Below, piece by piece: positions 6,367-14,229 of a stretch of 15,288 nucleotides of DNA (the stretch's first letter is position 1; the number at the start of each line of letters is the position of its first letter). A program made the translations under genes and the position numbers. Under the pieces are notes generated by a model, which saw only the letters and a list, made by a program, of their open reading frames with translations, was not told the DNA's origin and ran no database searches. Source of the DNA: JAFAXD01 sp035472475 (GTDB lineage: Bacteria; Pseudomonadota; Alphaproteobacteria; Rhizobiales; Xanthobacteraceae); NCBI GenBank assembly GCA_035472475.1, contig DATIPA010000103.1, forward strand, positions 1 through 15,288. The letters are read 5' to 3'.

Positions 6367-7359
6367 TTATCGATCCGCCGCGCTGACCCCGGCGAACCTG
6401 ACCACCTTGGCCCATTTCTCCGTCTCATCGGCGATCAGCCGGCCAAACTCGGCGGGTGTAACCGCGAGTGGGGCGCTCGCCATGTCTGCGAATCGCGCCC
6501 GCATCTCAGGATCGGCGAGGCCAGCATTGATCGTGTTGTTGAGCAATGCCACGATCCCGGCAGGCGTTTCTCTAGGAGCGCCGATCCCGAACCAGGAACT
6601 GACCTCGTAGCCAGGGACGAACTCCGCGAGCGCCGGCAGGTCCGGGACCGCCGGTGAGCGCCCTGCGCCGGTCACTGCCAGCGGCCGTATTTTTCCAGCC
6701 CTGATGTATTCGAGCGAGGTCGGCAGGTTGTCGAACACGACCTGCACCTGACCGGCGAGCAAATCGGTCATCGCCGGCGCCGCTCCGCGATACGGCACAT
6801 GAACGAGGTCGAGGCCAGTCATCATCTTGAACATCTCGACCGCCATGTGGCCAGGCGTGCCGTTGCCTGCGGAGGCGATGTTGATCGCGCCCGGGTTGGC
6901 CCTGGCGTAGGCGATAAATTCCGGAACCGTCGTGGCGGCAACCGAAGGATTGAGATCCATCGCGAGCGGTCCGCGGATCAGGCCCGCGACCGGTGCAATA
7001 TCGCGTATGAAATTGAAATTCAGCCGCTCATAGAGCGTCGCGTTGACGGTGTTGGCGACGCTGACCAGGAGCAGCGCATATCCGTCGGCCGGCGCTCGCA
7101 CGACTGCCTCGGTGCCGATGTTGGTTCCGGCGCCGGGGCGGTTCTCGACAATGAATTGCTGCCCTAGGTGCTCCGAAAGCCATTGCGCGATCAGGCGCGC
7201 CGTGATGTCGGCGGCGCCGCCGGGCGGAAATCCGACGATCAGATGGACCGGCCGCGCAGGATAGTCGAGCGCCACCGCAAAGCCCGGAAGCGCGCCCGCC
7301 GCGGCGGCGCCGGCCGCGAGACGAAGAAGGTGGCGGCGCGCGAAAATCATCTGGCGCAT
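6367..7359 (-). CDS. Bug/TctC-family periplasmic solute-binding receptor
   Basis: This 330-residue protein belongs to the Bug family of extracytoplasmic receptors (tripartite tricarboxylate transporter type), which bind small carboxylates and related compounds. The leader has ARRHLLRL (7-14) followed by an Ala-rich core, a plausible Tat-type signal, cut near AVA (28-30). Family hallmarks are the YPARPVHLIVGFPPGGAADI region (33-52), VENRPGAGTNIG (71-82) with the following PADGYALLL, and the FDNLP region (209-213). Length is normal for the family. Another ATG nine bases downstream (7348-7350) could be the start. No tctA or tctB membrane genes lie nearby, so it is an orphan receptor, as most Bug genes are. 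It is divergent from a second, broken Bug gene, and the ligand cannot be read from the sequence. Confidence 0.93.
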   Translation of the reverse strand: MRQMIFARRHLLRLAAGAAAAGALPGFAVALDYPARPVHLIVGFPPGGAADITARLIAQWLSEHLGQQFIVENRPGAGTNIGTEAVVRAPADGYALLLVSVANTVNATLYERLNFNFIRDIAPVAGLIRGPLAMDLNPSVAATTVPEFIAYARANPGAINIASAGNGTPGHMAVEMFKMMTGLDLVHVPYRGAAPAMTDLLAGQVQVVFDNLPTSLEYIRAGKIRPLAVTGAGRSPAVPDLPALAEFVPGYEVSSWFGIGAPRETPAGIVALLNNTINAGLADPEMRARFADMASAPLAVTPAEFGRLIADETEKWAKVVRFAGVSAADR

Positions 7360-7472
7360 GCGAAGGTCGGCAATCGACGCGAGCCGCTGCCCACGTTGCG
7401 CGTCGCATCAATGGAGGCATTGTGGCGGGTCAAATCGCGTGCTTTCCTGATCCGTGGAGGAAGGAGATCGGC

Positions 7473-8440
7473 ATGATACGACTTTTCCTCATCGCCGGAA
7501 TTCTCTCCATCACGCTCGGCGATCCTAGTCCTGCGCGCGCGCAAGATCACTATCCGTCGCGTCCGGTGCGGATCATCGTGTCGACGCCGGCGGCGTCATC
7601 GCCCGATATCCGCGCGCGCATTCTCGCCGACGAGCTCGGCAAGACCTGGGGCCGGCCGGTCGTGGTCGAAAACCGTGCGGGCGGCGGCGGTCTCATCGGC
7701 GCGCAAGTGGTGATCTCGGCCGAGCCCGACGGCTACACGCTGCTCGGCGCCTCGGCGTCGACGTTTACCATTCTGCCGGCGCAATCCGAGAAGCTCGCCA
7801 TCGACGTCAATCGCGATCTCGTTCCGGTCGCGTTGATTGGCAGCGAAGGCATGGTGCTCGCGGTGTCGCCCAAGCTCGGCGTCGCGTCACTCGCCGATCT
7901 GATCGCGCTCGCCAAGAAAGAACCGTACCGGATCATCATCGGCACCAATCCGGCCGGCTCGCTGCCGCACCTCGCTGCGCGCCTTTTGGCGCGCCTCACG
8001 GACGCGCCGATCACGGTGGTCCCGTCTACGGGCGGCACCAATGAGGCAATCAAGGAAATCATCGGCGGACGGGTTCACGCAGTGATCGACTCCTTGCCCG
8101 CGTTGCGCGGCGCGACCGATGCGGGAGAGATCAGGCCGCTCGCGATCATGCTGCCACAGCGGCTGCCGTCGAAGCCCGACCTGCCCGCGGCCGCCGAGAC
8201 AATTCCTGGTCTCACGGCAATCGGTTGGCAGGCTATCTCAGTGCGTGCGGGAACGCCGGCGCCGCTGGTGGCACAACTCGGCGAGGACCCCGCACCACGA
8301 TGGCGCGGCCCGACGCCCGCGCGCGATTGGATCAGATCGGCACACCGTTCACCCCGATATTCGGCGTGGACGTCGCGCAATTCATCGCGCGCGAGCAGAA
8401 CCTGTGGTGGCCGATCGTAAAAGAGGCAGCGGCGAGGTGA
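7473..8440 (+). pseudogene. Bug/TctC-family receptor, frameshifted near the C-terminus
   Basis: The start is well supported: ATG at 7473 follows a GGAGGAAGGAG Shine-Dalgarno, and residues 1-23 form a signal peptide ending ARA. Family features include YPSRPVRIIVSTPAA (27-41) and VENRAGGGG (65-73) with EPDGYTLL. The frame runs cleanly to about residue 271 (PAPLVAQLGED). After that the same frame gives a Trp/Arg/Ser-rich tail unlike the family and stops at 8420. The expected C-terminal helix (RLDQIGTPFTP ... AQFIAREQNLWWPIVKEA) continues in the frame one base earlier, to a stop at 8438-8440. One base appears to be missing at about 8285-8297, near a run of four C. This is either a recent pseudogene or a sequencing error; repaired, the protein would have about 321 residues. 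Confidence 0.85.
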
Positions 8441-8443
8441 TCT

Positions 8444-8761
8444 TCAACGCGCCGTTTGCGAGCGCTGCGCCACGCGCTTTCGCGCCGGCGCGGTCTTAAA
8501 CAGGCCGGCCGGCGGCGGCAGCACCTCGTGGGTCCCCGGCATCACGCCGGAATAGATCGACACGGCATTGCGGGCGGGTCCGGCGTTCTTGGCCTGGCCC
8601 TGGCCGCCTACATTGGCCTGGAGCCGCTCGTCGGGATCGGCGTAGCGTGCGGAACCGTCGGGATTTGTCCCGCTGTTATAGACCGTGAACGCAAACGCCT
8701 GATGGGAAAGCGCAAGCATCGCGGTCAGCGTTGCTGCTGCAACAAAAGCAAGAACTCGCAT
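8444..8761 (-). CDS. Small exported hypothetical protein
   Basis: This is a 105-residue protein. Residues 1-24 form a clear signal peptide, a hydrophobic Ala/Leu core ending AFA before FTVYN. The mature part is Gly/Asn/Pro-rich (TNPDGSARYADPDERLQ, then GGQGQAKNAGPARNA) and ends in a basic stretch. No cysteines, membrane segments or known motifs are visible. A GGAAAG Shine-Dalgarno precedes the ATG. The gene converges on the frameshifted Bug gene, with only 3 bp between the ends. I do not recognise the family; a periplasmic location is the only supported statement. Confidence 0.65.
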   Translation of the reverse strand: MRVLAFVAAATLTAMLALSHQAFAFTVYNSGTNPDGSARYADPDERLQANVGGQGQAKNAGPARNAVSIYSGVMPGTHEVLPPPAGLFKTAPARKRVAQRSQTAR

Positions 8762-8901
8762 GGATGTCTTTCCAGGGCAGATGGCCGGCGGACGCGGCGG
8801 TTTGTTAGACGGCCGTGCTCCGGCATCCTAGCGCATGTTCACGCGCAATACCGTTGCACCCGCGCAACGCTTGGCAAAAATCGCTGATCTAATCGACCGC
8901 A

Positions 8902-9768
8902 CTACGCCCGCGCCTTCACAATCCAGATGGCGCCCGGCAGCACGATCCCCTGCGGGCCGTCGAGTTGTTGAAAGAACGCGTGCAGGCCGGCGCGCACCGC
9001 TTCGCGCACCGCGTCCGAGGCGCCCAACGTCGCCCGTACGCCAGGGCCAACGCTCATGGCGAATTGCACCGCCTGCTCCGCGCCGCCCGGTTCGGCCAGC
9101 CGCATCGCCGGATGGTGCGGCGTCAAGGAAAAGTCTCGAAATCCGGCGCCGTCCAGGATGCGTTGGATGCGGGCCGGATCCGCCCAGGAGAATTGCCCGG
9201 GATCCTCCGGCCCGGGCGATGCGACCGGCGGCAACAAATGTCGCACGCTGGCCATCGGCGCGGTCGCCCACGGGTTGCGGTCGGGCGCGCGGAAGACCGT
9301 CAGCGTCAGCCGGCCGTTGGGCTTCATGGCGGCGCGCAGCCGCATGAAAGTCGCGGTCGGATCGGCAAAAAACATCACGCCGAAGCGCGAGAACACGAGA
9401 TCGAATTGCTTGGGCGCGAACGCGTGGGTCGAAACATCGGCGAGGATCACCTTGGCGTTGGCGAGACCCGACGCGGCGATCCGTGCGCGGGCCCGCTCTA
9501 CGGAGGCCTGCGCGATGTCGGCGCCCAGCACGTGACCGCGCGAACCGACGCGCGCGGCGAGCTCCAGCACGGTTGTTCCGCTGCCGCAGCCGATATCGAG
9601 CACGTGCTCCCCGTGCTGGGGGGCGGCGTGATCGAGAGCGAGCTGCGTCAGCCCGGTAAACAGCGCGTCAATCGGCTCGTGGCGATTGGCCCAGGCGCGG
9701 GTCGCGGCGCTGTTCCAGTACTCCGCCTCGCGGGCATTGGGGCCGGCGAAATGATTGGCCGGGGTCAT
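8902..9768 (-). CDS. SAM-dependent class I methyltransferase
   Basis: This 288-residue protein has the Rossmann-like methyltransferase fold. Motif I is VLDIGCGSGTT (56-66). The acidic residue that binds the SAM ribose is in LGADIA (81-86), an Asp follows in LADV (109-112), and the motif IV region is FDLVFSRFGVMFF (122-134). This order is typical of the UbiE/Coq5-like and general methyltransferase-11 group of enzymes acting on small molecules. The C-terminal third (about 170-288) is probably the substrate-recognition part. The substrate cannot be predicted, and the neighbours do not suggest a pathway. The gene stands alone on the minus strand, with 124 bp to the next gene upstream. Confidence 0.93.
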   Translation of the reverse strand: MTPANHFAGPNAREAEYWNSAATRAWANRHEPIDALFTGLTQLALDHAAPQHGEHVLDIGCGSGTTVLELAARVGSRGHVLGADIAQASVERARARIAASGLANAKVILADVSTHAFAPKQFDLVFSRFGVMFFADPTATFMRLRAAMKPNGRLTLTVFRAPDRNPWATAPMASVRHLLPPVASPGPEDPGQFSWADPARIQRILDGAGFRDFSLTPHHPAMRLAEPGGAEQAVQFAMSVGPGVRATLGASDAVREAVRAGLHAFFQQLDGPQGIVLPGAIWIVKARA

Positions 9769-9892
9769 GGTGTCGTTCCCGGTTCGAGATCGATCACTGC
9801 TGTGAGATGAGACTAGCAGGAAAGCGGAGGTAACGGGCTTCGTCTCCGGTCCAGCCGAGGCCCACGCTTGAATTACGTCTGGACCGTGACCC

Positions 9893-10978
9893 CTACACCG
9901 GGCTCGCCTTGCGGCCGCCGCGCTCGATTACGACGCAAGGCTCTTCCCCGATCAGTTGACCGGCAAGGTCGAGCAGCCGTCCGGCAAGCTCGTGTGCGCC
10001 CTGCGCCAGTTCGGTCGACTGACGGACGATGACGACGTTGTTCTCCATGTCCTCGTGCGACCAGCCGCGCGAATGGGCGATGTAGGGGAACTGCGGAAAG
10101 ATGAAGCCGAGCTCGGCGAAGAAACCGAGCATTTGACCGGCGACGGCTTGAATGTTGTCTTGGCCGCCGACGATGATGAAGCCCGCGACCTTGTTGCGGA
10201 TGAGAACACGGTTCGCGATCGTGATCTGGTTTTGCACACAATTGAGCCGTTCGGCCATCCGGAAATAAAGCGAGGAGGCGGCGCCCCAGCGGATCGGCGT
10301 CGCAACGATGACCGCGTCGGCCCAGAACACCAGCGCCTCGTAGATCTGCTCCATCTCGTCCTTCTCGTCCATCTGTGTGATCGAGCATGGCCAGGTGCAG
10401 GCGCGCGCGGCCTTCGAATAGTAGCCCTCGCAATTGCGGAACTTGAGTTCGTTGAGGCGAATGAAACGGGTCTGGGCGCCGCGACTCTCCGCGCCCTTGA
10501 GCGCCTCCGTAAGCAGATGATCGGAGCCTGAGAAGCGGGGATTGCCGGGGTCCATGACGGTCGTCGAAATCCCGGCAAGCCGCAGCGGCCCGGGCTCGCG
10601 TTTGATCTCGCGTTCGAGCGGGTGCGGCGGATGCGGGCTTTTGTGGCGCCGCGTCGGCGCCGCGACGTTGATGAGGACGCGGCCGCCCTCGACGCGGACC
10701 GGGAAGGCGGGAACCCGATCCTCCTCAAAGCCTGGTTCGCCCAGGCCGGTGCAGCGATGGAATTTCCAGCCGTGCCACGGGCAGATGATGTAATCCTGAT
10801 CGAGCCGCCCGTCGCCCAGCGGGCCGCCGACGTGATTGCAGGCATCGGACAGCGCGCCCCACGTGCCATCGCGAAACGATAGTGCAATATCTATCGCGCC
10901 GGCATTGAGACGGCACAGCGGCTTGTGCGCCAACTCATCGGCGGCCCCGACGTCGACCCAGTTATCTTTTCCGGCCAT
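9893..10978 (-). CDS. Rieske [2Fe-2S] - flavodoxin-like (FMN reductase family) fusion protein
   Basis: This 361-residue protein joins two redox domains. Residues about 5-106 are a Rieske ferredoxin domain; the cluster ligands are visible as CNH (C47, H49) and CPWH (C66, H69) with 16 residues between, the spacing of dioxygenase-type Rieske ferredoxins. A Pro/His/Arg-rich linker (108-130) leads to a flavodoxin-like domain of the NADPH-dependent FMN reductase/iron-sulfur flavoprotein family (about 131-345). It starts LRLAGIS (132-138) and has the flavin-loop segment TPIRWGAASSLYF (227-239). I chose the ATG at 10978 because GGAGG lies just upstream; an earlier in-frame ATG at 11071 adds 31 residues with no Rieske homology. 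No signal peptide, so it is cytoplasmic. Electrons probably pass between FMN and the Rieske cluster; partner and substrate are unknown. Confidence 0.9.
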   Translation of the reverse strand: MAGKDNWVDVGAADELAHKPLCRLNAGAIDIALSFRDGTWGALSDACNHVGGPLGDGRLDQDYIICPWHGWKFHRCTGLGEPGFEEDRVPAFPVRVEGGRVLINVAAPTRRHKSPHPPHPLEREIKREPGPLRLAGISTTVMDPGNPRFSGSDHLLTEALKGAESRGAQTRFIRLNELKFRNCEGYYSKAARACTWPCSITQMDEKDEMEQIYEALVFWADAVIVATPIRWGAASSLYFRMAERLNCVQNQITIANRVLIRNKVAGFIIVGGQDNIQAVAGQMLGFFAELGFIFPQFPYIAHSRGWSHEDMENNVVIVRQSTELAQGAHELAGRLLDLAGQLIGEEPCVVIERGGRKASPV

Positions 10979-11091
10979 GGCGCCCCTCCGCTTGATTGGA
11001 TCACGAGCAGGATACGCTTTTTTGCAAGAACGGACTTCGCACTCGCATTGGTGTCTCAGGCGACCAAGCACGGCTACGCTCGCCCGATGGA

Positions 11092-11114
11092 GGTTGCCCG
11101 CCTCGCGGGCGACC
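11092..11114 (+). promoter_or_regulatory. Stable hairpin in the cupin 5' UTR
   Basis: GGTTGCCCGC (11092-11101) pairs with GCGGGCGACC (11105-11114) in ten consecutive pairs, one of them G-U, around a three-base CTC loop. The GGGAGG Shine-Dalgarno of the cupin gene begins ten bases further on. No T-run follows, so it is not a terminator. Its position suggests an effect on translation or mRNA stability; this is inference. Confidence 0.45.
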
Positions 11115-11136
11115 TATTCAGACCGGGAGGTGGCGT

Positions 11137-11577
11137 ATGAAGCTTGATCCGACCTGCGCGCTGGCGGCGCTCGCTGCGGTCTTCGCCGGCGGGATGGCGC
11201 TCGCCCAAGGCACGACCATGGGCGCCCTCAAGCCACTGCCGTCGGTGCGGTTCTCACCCGACCAGGACGTGAAATGCCTTGCGTCGGCGCTCGAGATCGG
11301 CAACCCGGCGGTCGGTCATTCGACCTGGATCCTGAAAGCGCCGCCCGGATGCGCGGTTCCCTGGCACTGGCACACCGCCGAAGAGCAGTTGATTGTCGTC
11401 AGCGGCAGCGTGCTGGCCGAGATGACCGATCATCCCCCGACGCGGCTTGGGTCGGGCGGGTTTGCCGTGATGGGAGGCCGCATGGCCCACCAGTTCACAT
11501 GCCAGGGCAGGTCCGCGTGTCTGATGTTTGTGACGTTCGATCAGGCGTACGACATTTTCTGGGGTAAGGGCGGCTGA
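11137..11577 (+). CDS. Exported cupin-domain protein
   Basis: This is a 146-residue single-domain cupin with a signal peptide (residues 1-24, Ala-rich core ending MALAQ). Motif 1 is GCAVPWHWHTAEEQLIVVSG (71-90), supplying H77, H79 and E83. Motif 2 is GGFAVMGGRMAHQF (107-120), supplying H118. These are the usual four metal ligands, so a periplasmic metal-binding beta barrel is expected. Whether it is an enzyme or a binding protein cannot be told. Cys residues at 47, 72, 122 and 128 could form disulfides after export. The ATG at 11137 has GGGAGG seven bases upstream. It is divergent from the Rieske-flavodoxin gene, with 158 bp between the starts. Confidence 0.9.
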   Translation: MKLDPTCALAALAAVFAGGMALAQGTTMGALKPLPSVRFSPDQDVKCLASALEIGNPAVGHSTWILKAPPGCAVPWHWHTAEEQLIVVSGSVLAEMTDHPPTRLGSGGFAVMGGRMAHQFTCQGRSACLMFVTFDQAYDIFWGKGG

Positions 11578-11606
11578 CGCGGGCGCGACTTCGTCGACAG
11601 TGGAAT

Positions 11607-11750
11607 CCGACCGTGTCCGGGCAATTATCGAACTTGAGCTGCCGCTCGCGAATGACCTTCTGGAAGAGCTCCATGTCGCGCACGATCTGGCGCGCCATCG
11701 GCTCGGGCGTTCCACTCCCCGGCAAGATGTCACGAGCGGGTGACGGAACC
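11607..11750 (-). pseudogene. Probable remnant of a Bug/TctC receptor C-terminus
   Basis: On the minus strand one frame reads PGSGTPEPMARQ followed by IVRDMELFQKVIRERQLKFD. This resembles the last helix of Bug receptors, where a GTPEE-like turn is followed by a helix with aromatic-x-K-V-I and an Ile/Leu-Lys end. The similarity begins at about 11750 and fades at about 11607, with no start codon context upstream and no stop at the expected place; the frame drifts on into the antisense of the cupin gene. The fragment is about 45 codons, squeezed between the stops of the cupin and amine oxidase genes. I call it a degraded remnant on pattern alone. Confidence 0.45.
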
Positions 11751-11752
11751 CG

Positions 11753-12994
11753 TCATGCCCGGGCGACTCTCCGCGCCGCGATCAACCGCTCCGCCGCCGC
11801 GACCCCGGTCAGCAGCGCGCCGTGCGCGGTCGAAAAATCGTGCGCCGAGCACGCCTCGCCGGCGAAGAAAAGGCGCTCGTCGACCGGAGCCGCGAGGATC
11901 GCGCGGCAATCGGCGCGGCCCGGCAGCGCGTAGGAGTAGGAGCCGCGCGCGAACGGGTCCGCGCCCCAGGAATGCAGCGCGATCGGCTTGACGCGGCGTG
12001 CAAACGCGCTGCCCAGGACGCCGGTGAGTTCATCGAGCGCGAAATCGACGAACGCCGCTTCGCCGCCGGTCTCGAGCTCGGCCGCGAGGCTGCCGCCGAA
12101 ATAGGCTTCGATCATCGGCCGGCCGAATGGCCGCATGTGATAGCCGGCCGTCGCGCTGCGGTCGGTGCGGCCGAATAGGCGGGTGTCCTTCGCAAACTCT
12201 TCAGCGTCCGCGAGCGCGAGGAAGAGTTTGTCGGCGAGGCCCAGCGGCAGGCCGCCGGCGGCCTCCGCCTTCTCCGGCAACGCCGGCCGGAAGACCAAGT
12301 TCTCCTGCGCCAGCACGCTGCTCGGAACGGTGATGATCGCGCGATCGGCGGTGATCGTGCCGTTTGTCGTGTCAATCGCGAGGCGCGGTCCGCTATGGTC
12401 TATGAGACGCACCGCGCAGCCGAGCGCGACCGGCACGTCGCCCGCGTGCGCCGCGACCGTCGTGCCGAGGCCTTGCGGCACCCGCCAGTTGACGCCGCTG
12501 TCGTGATAGCGGGCGAAGTCGAGAACAGAGAGGCGGTCGAGCTCGCCGCCGCTCATGTAGGTCGAGACCGCGCCGATGAGGCCGTTCCAGCGGCCGTTCG
12601 GATCGAGTAGCGCCGACGCGGGACGATCGGGCTTGCTTTCCGCGGCGGCATCGAGGCGGTCATGGAAGGCGGCGAGCGCGGCGGCGAACGCGCGTTGCTC
12701 GACGGGTGGAAACCCGATCGCAGGGCGGCCCCACGGCGGCGGCGAGCGATCGATGGTGCGGCCTTGCTTCTCGGCGATTGCGACCCAGGGATTGCGGTCA
12801 GCGGAATGCAGCCAGCCGCACCCCAAATCGAGCGCAAAGCCTGATGGATCGACGATGGTCCACGCGCGGCCTCCCAACCGCGCTCGCGCCTCGACGAGCA
12901 GGCAGGGTACGGCCGCGTCATGCAGCCGCCGGGCCGCTGCGATGCCGGCCGCGCCGCCGCCAACGATCAGGACTTCGGTGTTGCTTACGCTCAT
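11753..12994 (-). CDS. FAD-dependent amine oxidase family protein
   Basis: This 413-residue flavoprotein is of the monoamine oxidase/amino-oxidase superfamily. The FAD-binding Rossmann motif is VLIVGGGAAGIAAARRL (8-24), followed by the ribose-binding Glu in LLVEAR (E35) and the family motif GGRAWT (41-46). A central substrate domain follows (about 80-330). The C-terminal FAD contact is LFFAGEACSAHDFSTAHGA (about 374-392), where amine oxidases have the GE-x-T/C-S stretch. Length is normal. There is no signal peptide, so it is cytoplasmic. The substrate may be an amine or related compound, but the family also includes desaturases and hydroxylases. No Shine-Dalgarno is visible before the ATG, which may mean weak or coupled translation. 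The exported gene at 13068-13700 lies 73 bp upstream on the same strand. Confidence 0.93.
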   Translation of the reverse strand: MSVSNTEVLIVGGGAAGIAAARRLHDAAVPCLLVEARARLGGRAWTIVDPSGFALDLGCGWLHSADRNPWVAIAEKQGRTIDRSPPPWGRPAIGFPPVEQRAFAAALAAFHDRLDAAAESKPDRPASALLDPNGRWNGLIGAVSTYMSGGELDRLSVLDFARYHDSGVNWRVPQGLGTTVAAHAGDVPVALGCAVRLIDHSGPRLAIDTTNGTITADRAIITVPSSVLAQENLVFRPALPEKAEAAGGLPLGLADKLFLALADAEEFAKDTRLFGRTDRSATAGYHMRPFGRPMIEAYFGGSLAAELETGGEAAFVDFALDELTGVLGSAFARRVKPIALHSWGADPFARGSYSYALPGRADCRAILAAPVDERLFFAGEACSAHDFSTAHGALLTGVAAAERLIAARRVARA

Positions 12995-13067
12995 CGGAGG
13001 ATTTTAGTAGCTGGATGGCACTGCGAGTGAACCAAAAATTGAAACCCAGAGTGAGACTGTGTCCACG

Positions 13068-13700
13068 TCAATCCGAGGACGGCGGCAATTTTCCGAACGC
13101 GCTCGGGAGATCAACTGTGGCGGCAACTTTATCATCCAACGCCCCCGGCTGCTTCCAGGTGGTGGCGGTCACGGTGTGAGGCCCGGAAAACGAGAAATCT
13201 CCGGACAGCGTCGGCTTGCCGTCGATCATGTCGCTGAATTTCGCGATGAAGTTCTTCTGGCGGCTGTAAACCATGATCGGATACGACCAGGGCGAATGGC
13301 CGCCGGACGATGTCAGGCTGAAAACGAAGAACTGCGAATCCGGCGACCACTGCGCGCCGTAGACATAGTAGCCGTTGGTGCCGCGCGGCGAGGAATAATC
13401 CTTCGAGGCCAACGTGTCGCCCGCCGCGTTGCGGATCACCACGCGGCTTTCCATGTCGGGCGTGGCGTAGAGGCTGACGTCGACCGGGAGTACGCTCGCG
13501 ATCAACGTTTTGTCGGGCGAAGGGTAACTCTGTGGCGTCACATTCTGGCAGCTCGCCTCCGGTCGCGGCTTGGGCAGGAGTTTGTGTCCGCTGCAAAGTT
13601 CGTCGGCGCGCCCCGCACCCGAAGCGGAGATCACTATCGCCACGGCCAGCGCTGCGAAACCAGCGCTGGTCGTTCGCGGCAAGCTCCAATTACGTCGCAT
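13068..13700 (-). CDS. Exported hypothetical protein, possibly beta-propeller-like
   Basis: This is a 210-residue protein with a basic N-terminus and a hydrophobic core (residues 1-33, cut probable around GRADE). The mature part contains SYPSPDKTLIASVLP and a later YGAQWSPDSQFFVFSL, which together resemble blades of TolB/WD40-like propellers (the W-SPDS-x-FFVFS pattern). The protein is too short for a full propeller. Two Cys (residues 36 and 51) near the mature start could pair. A GGGAG Shine-Dalgarno precedes the ATG. It could be co-transcribed with the amine oxidase downstream; I see no clear terminator in the 73 bp between them. Function is unknown. Confidence 0.75.
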   Translation of the reverse strand: MRRNWSLPRTTSAGFAALAVAIVISASGAGRADELCSGHKLLPKPRPEASCQNVTPQSYPSPDKTLIASVLPVDVSLYATPDMESRVVIRNAAGDTLASKDYSSPRGTNGYYVYGAQWSPDSQFFVFSLTSSGGHSPWSYPIMVYSRQKNFIAKFSDMIDGKPTLSGDFSFSGPHTVTATTWKQPGALDDKVAATVDLPSAFGKLPPSSD

Positions 13701-13809
13701 GCGAATCTCCCGATCCGCACCACCTTATCTTGTCGGTTAGCGCAAGGATGGGTAATTTCAACGCGACACCGGCCCAGTCGGATTCGCCCGCCGATCTGAA
13801 GAGATTGCC

Positions 13810-14229
13810 ATGTGGAAGTGCTGCTGCATCATTGCGATTACCGTGTTGGTTGCCCTGCCTGCATTCGCGCAAACCTCGTTTCCCGACCTGCGCGGCACAT
13901 GGAAGGGTGAGAGCGAATCGATCGTCACAGGGAGTGCCAATCCGCACCACGACGACGCGCCTCAACCCGAACCACGGTTAACCGGCGCGTCGTTTACCCT
14001 AACGATCGACAAGCAGGACGGGCGACGCTTCTCCGGCACGTTTTCGTCGCCGCGATCAACCGAAGCGATCATCGGCGTTATCTCGCACACCGGCACGCTG
14101 TTCCTGGTCGACAGCGACGGCTACGGGTATGGGACGCTGCTGGGGCCGGACAAGCTCGAGAGCTGCTATCTCCAGATCGGGGCGAATGGGCGCGTGGCGT
14201 CCTGTACGGTGCTGACAAAACAACCCTGA
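13810..14229 (+). CDS. Exported hypothetical protein
   Basis: This is a 139-residue protein. Residues 1-20 form a signal peptide (MWKCCC, a hydrophobic core, then AFA before QTSFPDL). The mature sequence begins with DLRGTWKGE (about 26-34) and contains short beta-type segments (SFTLTIDKQDGRRFSGTF, then ISHTGTLFLVDSDG). This is consistent with a small beta-barrel or lipocalin-like fold, but no family signature is certain. The CCC at positions 4-6 lies in the signal region, where a lipobox does not fit well. GAAGAG lies before the ATG. It is divergent from the preceding exported gene, with 109 bp between. Function is unknown. Confidence 0.75.
   Translation: MWKCCCIIAITVLVALPAFAQTSFPDLRGTWKGESESIVTGSANPHHDDAPQPEPRLTGASFTLTIDKQDGRRFSGTFSSPRSTEAIIGVISHTGTLFLVDSDGYGYGTLLGPDKLESCYLQIGANGRVASCTVLTKQP

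Noticed and set aside
6367..8440. Complete tripartite tricarboxylate transporter operon
   Set aside because: Only receptor genes are present. No TctA or TctB membrane protein is encoded in the window.
8852..8869. CGTTGC/GCAACG hairpin downstream of the methyltransferase
   Set aside because: Six pairs without a T-run on either strand; not enough to call a terminator or operator.
9847..9886. CGGTCCAG/CTGGACCG inverted repeat with a 24-base loop
   Set aside because: The arms are perfect but the loop is long and there is no T-run. A chance match is likely; it might be a weak end signal for the methyltransferase region.
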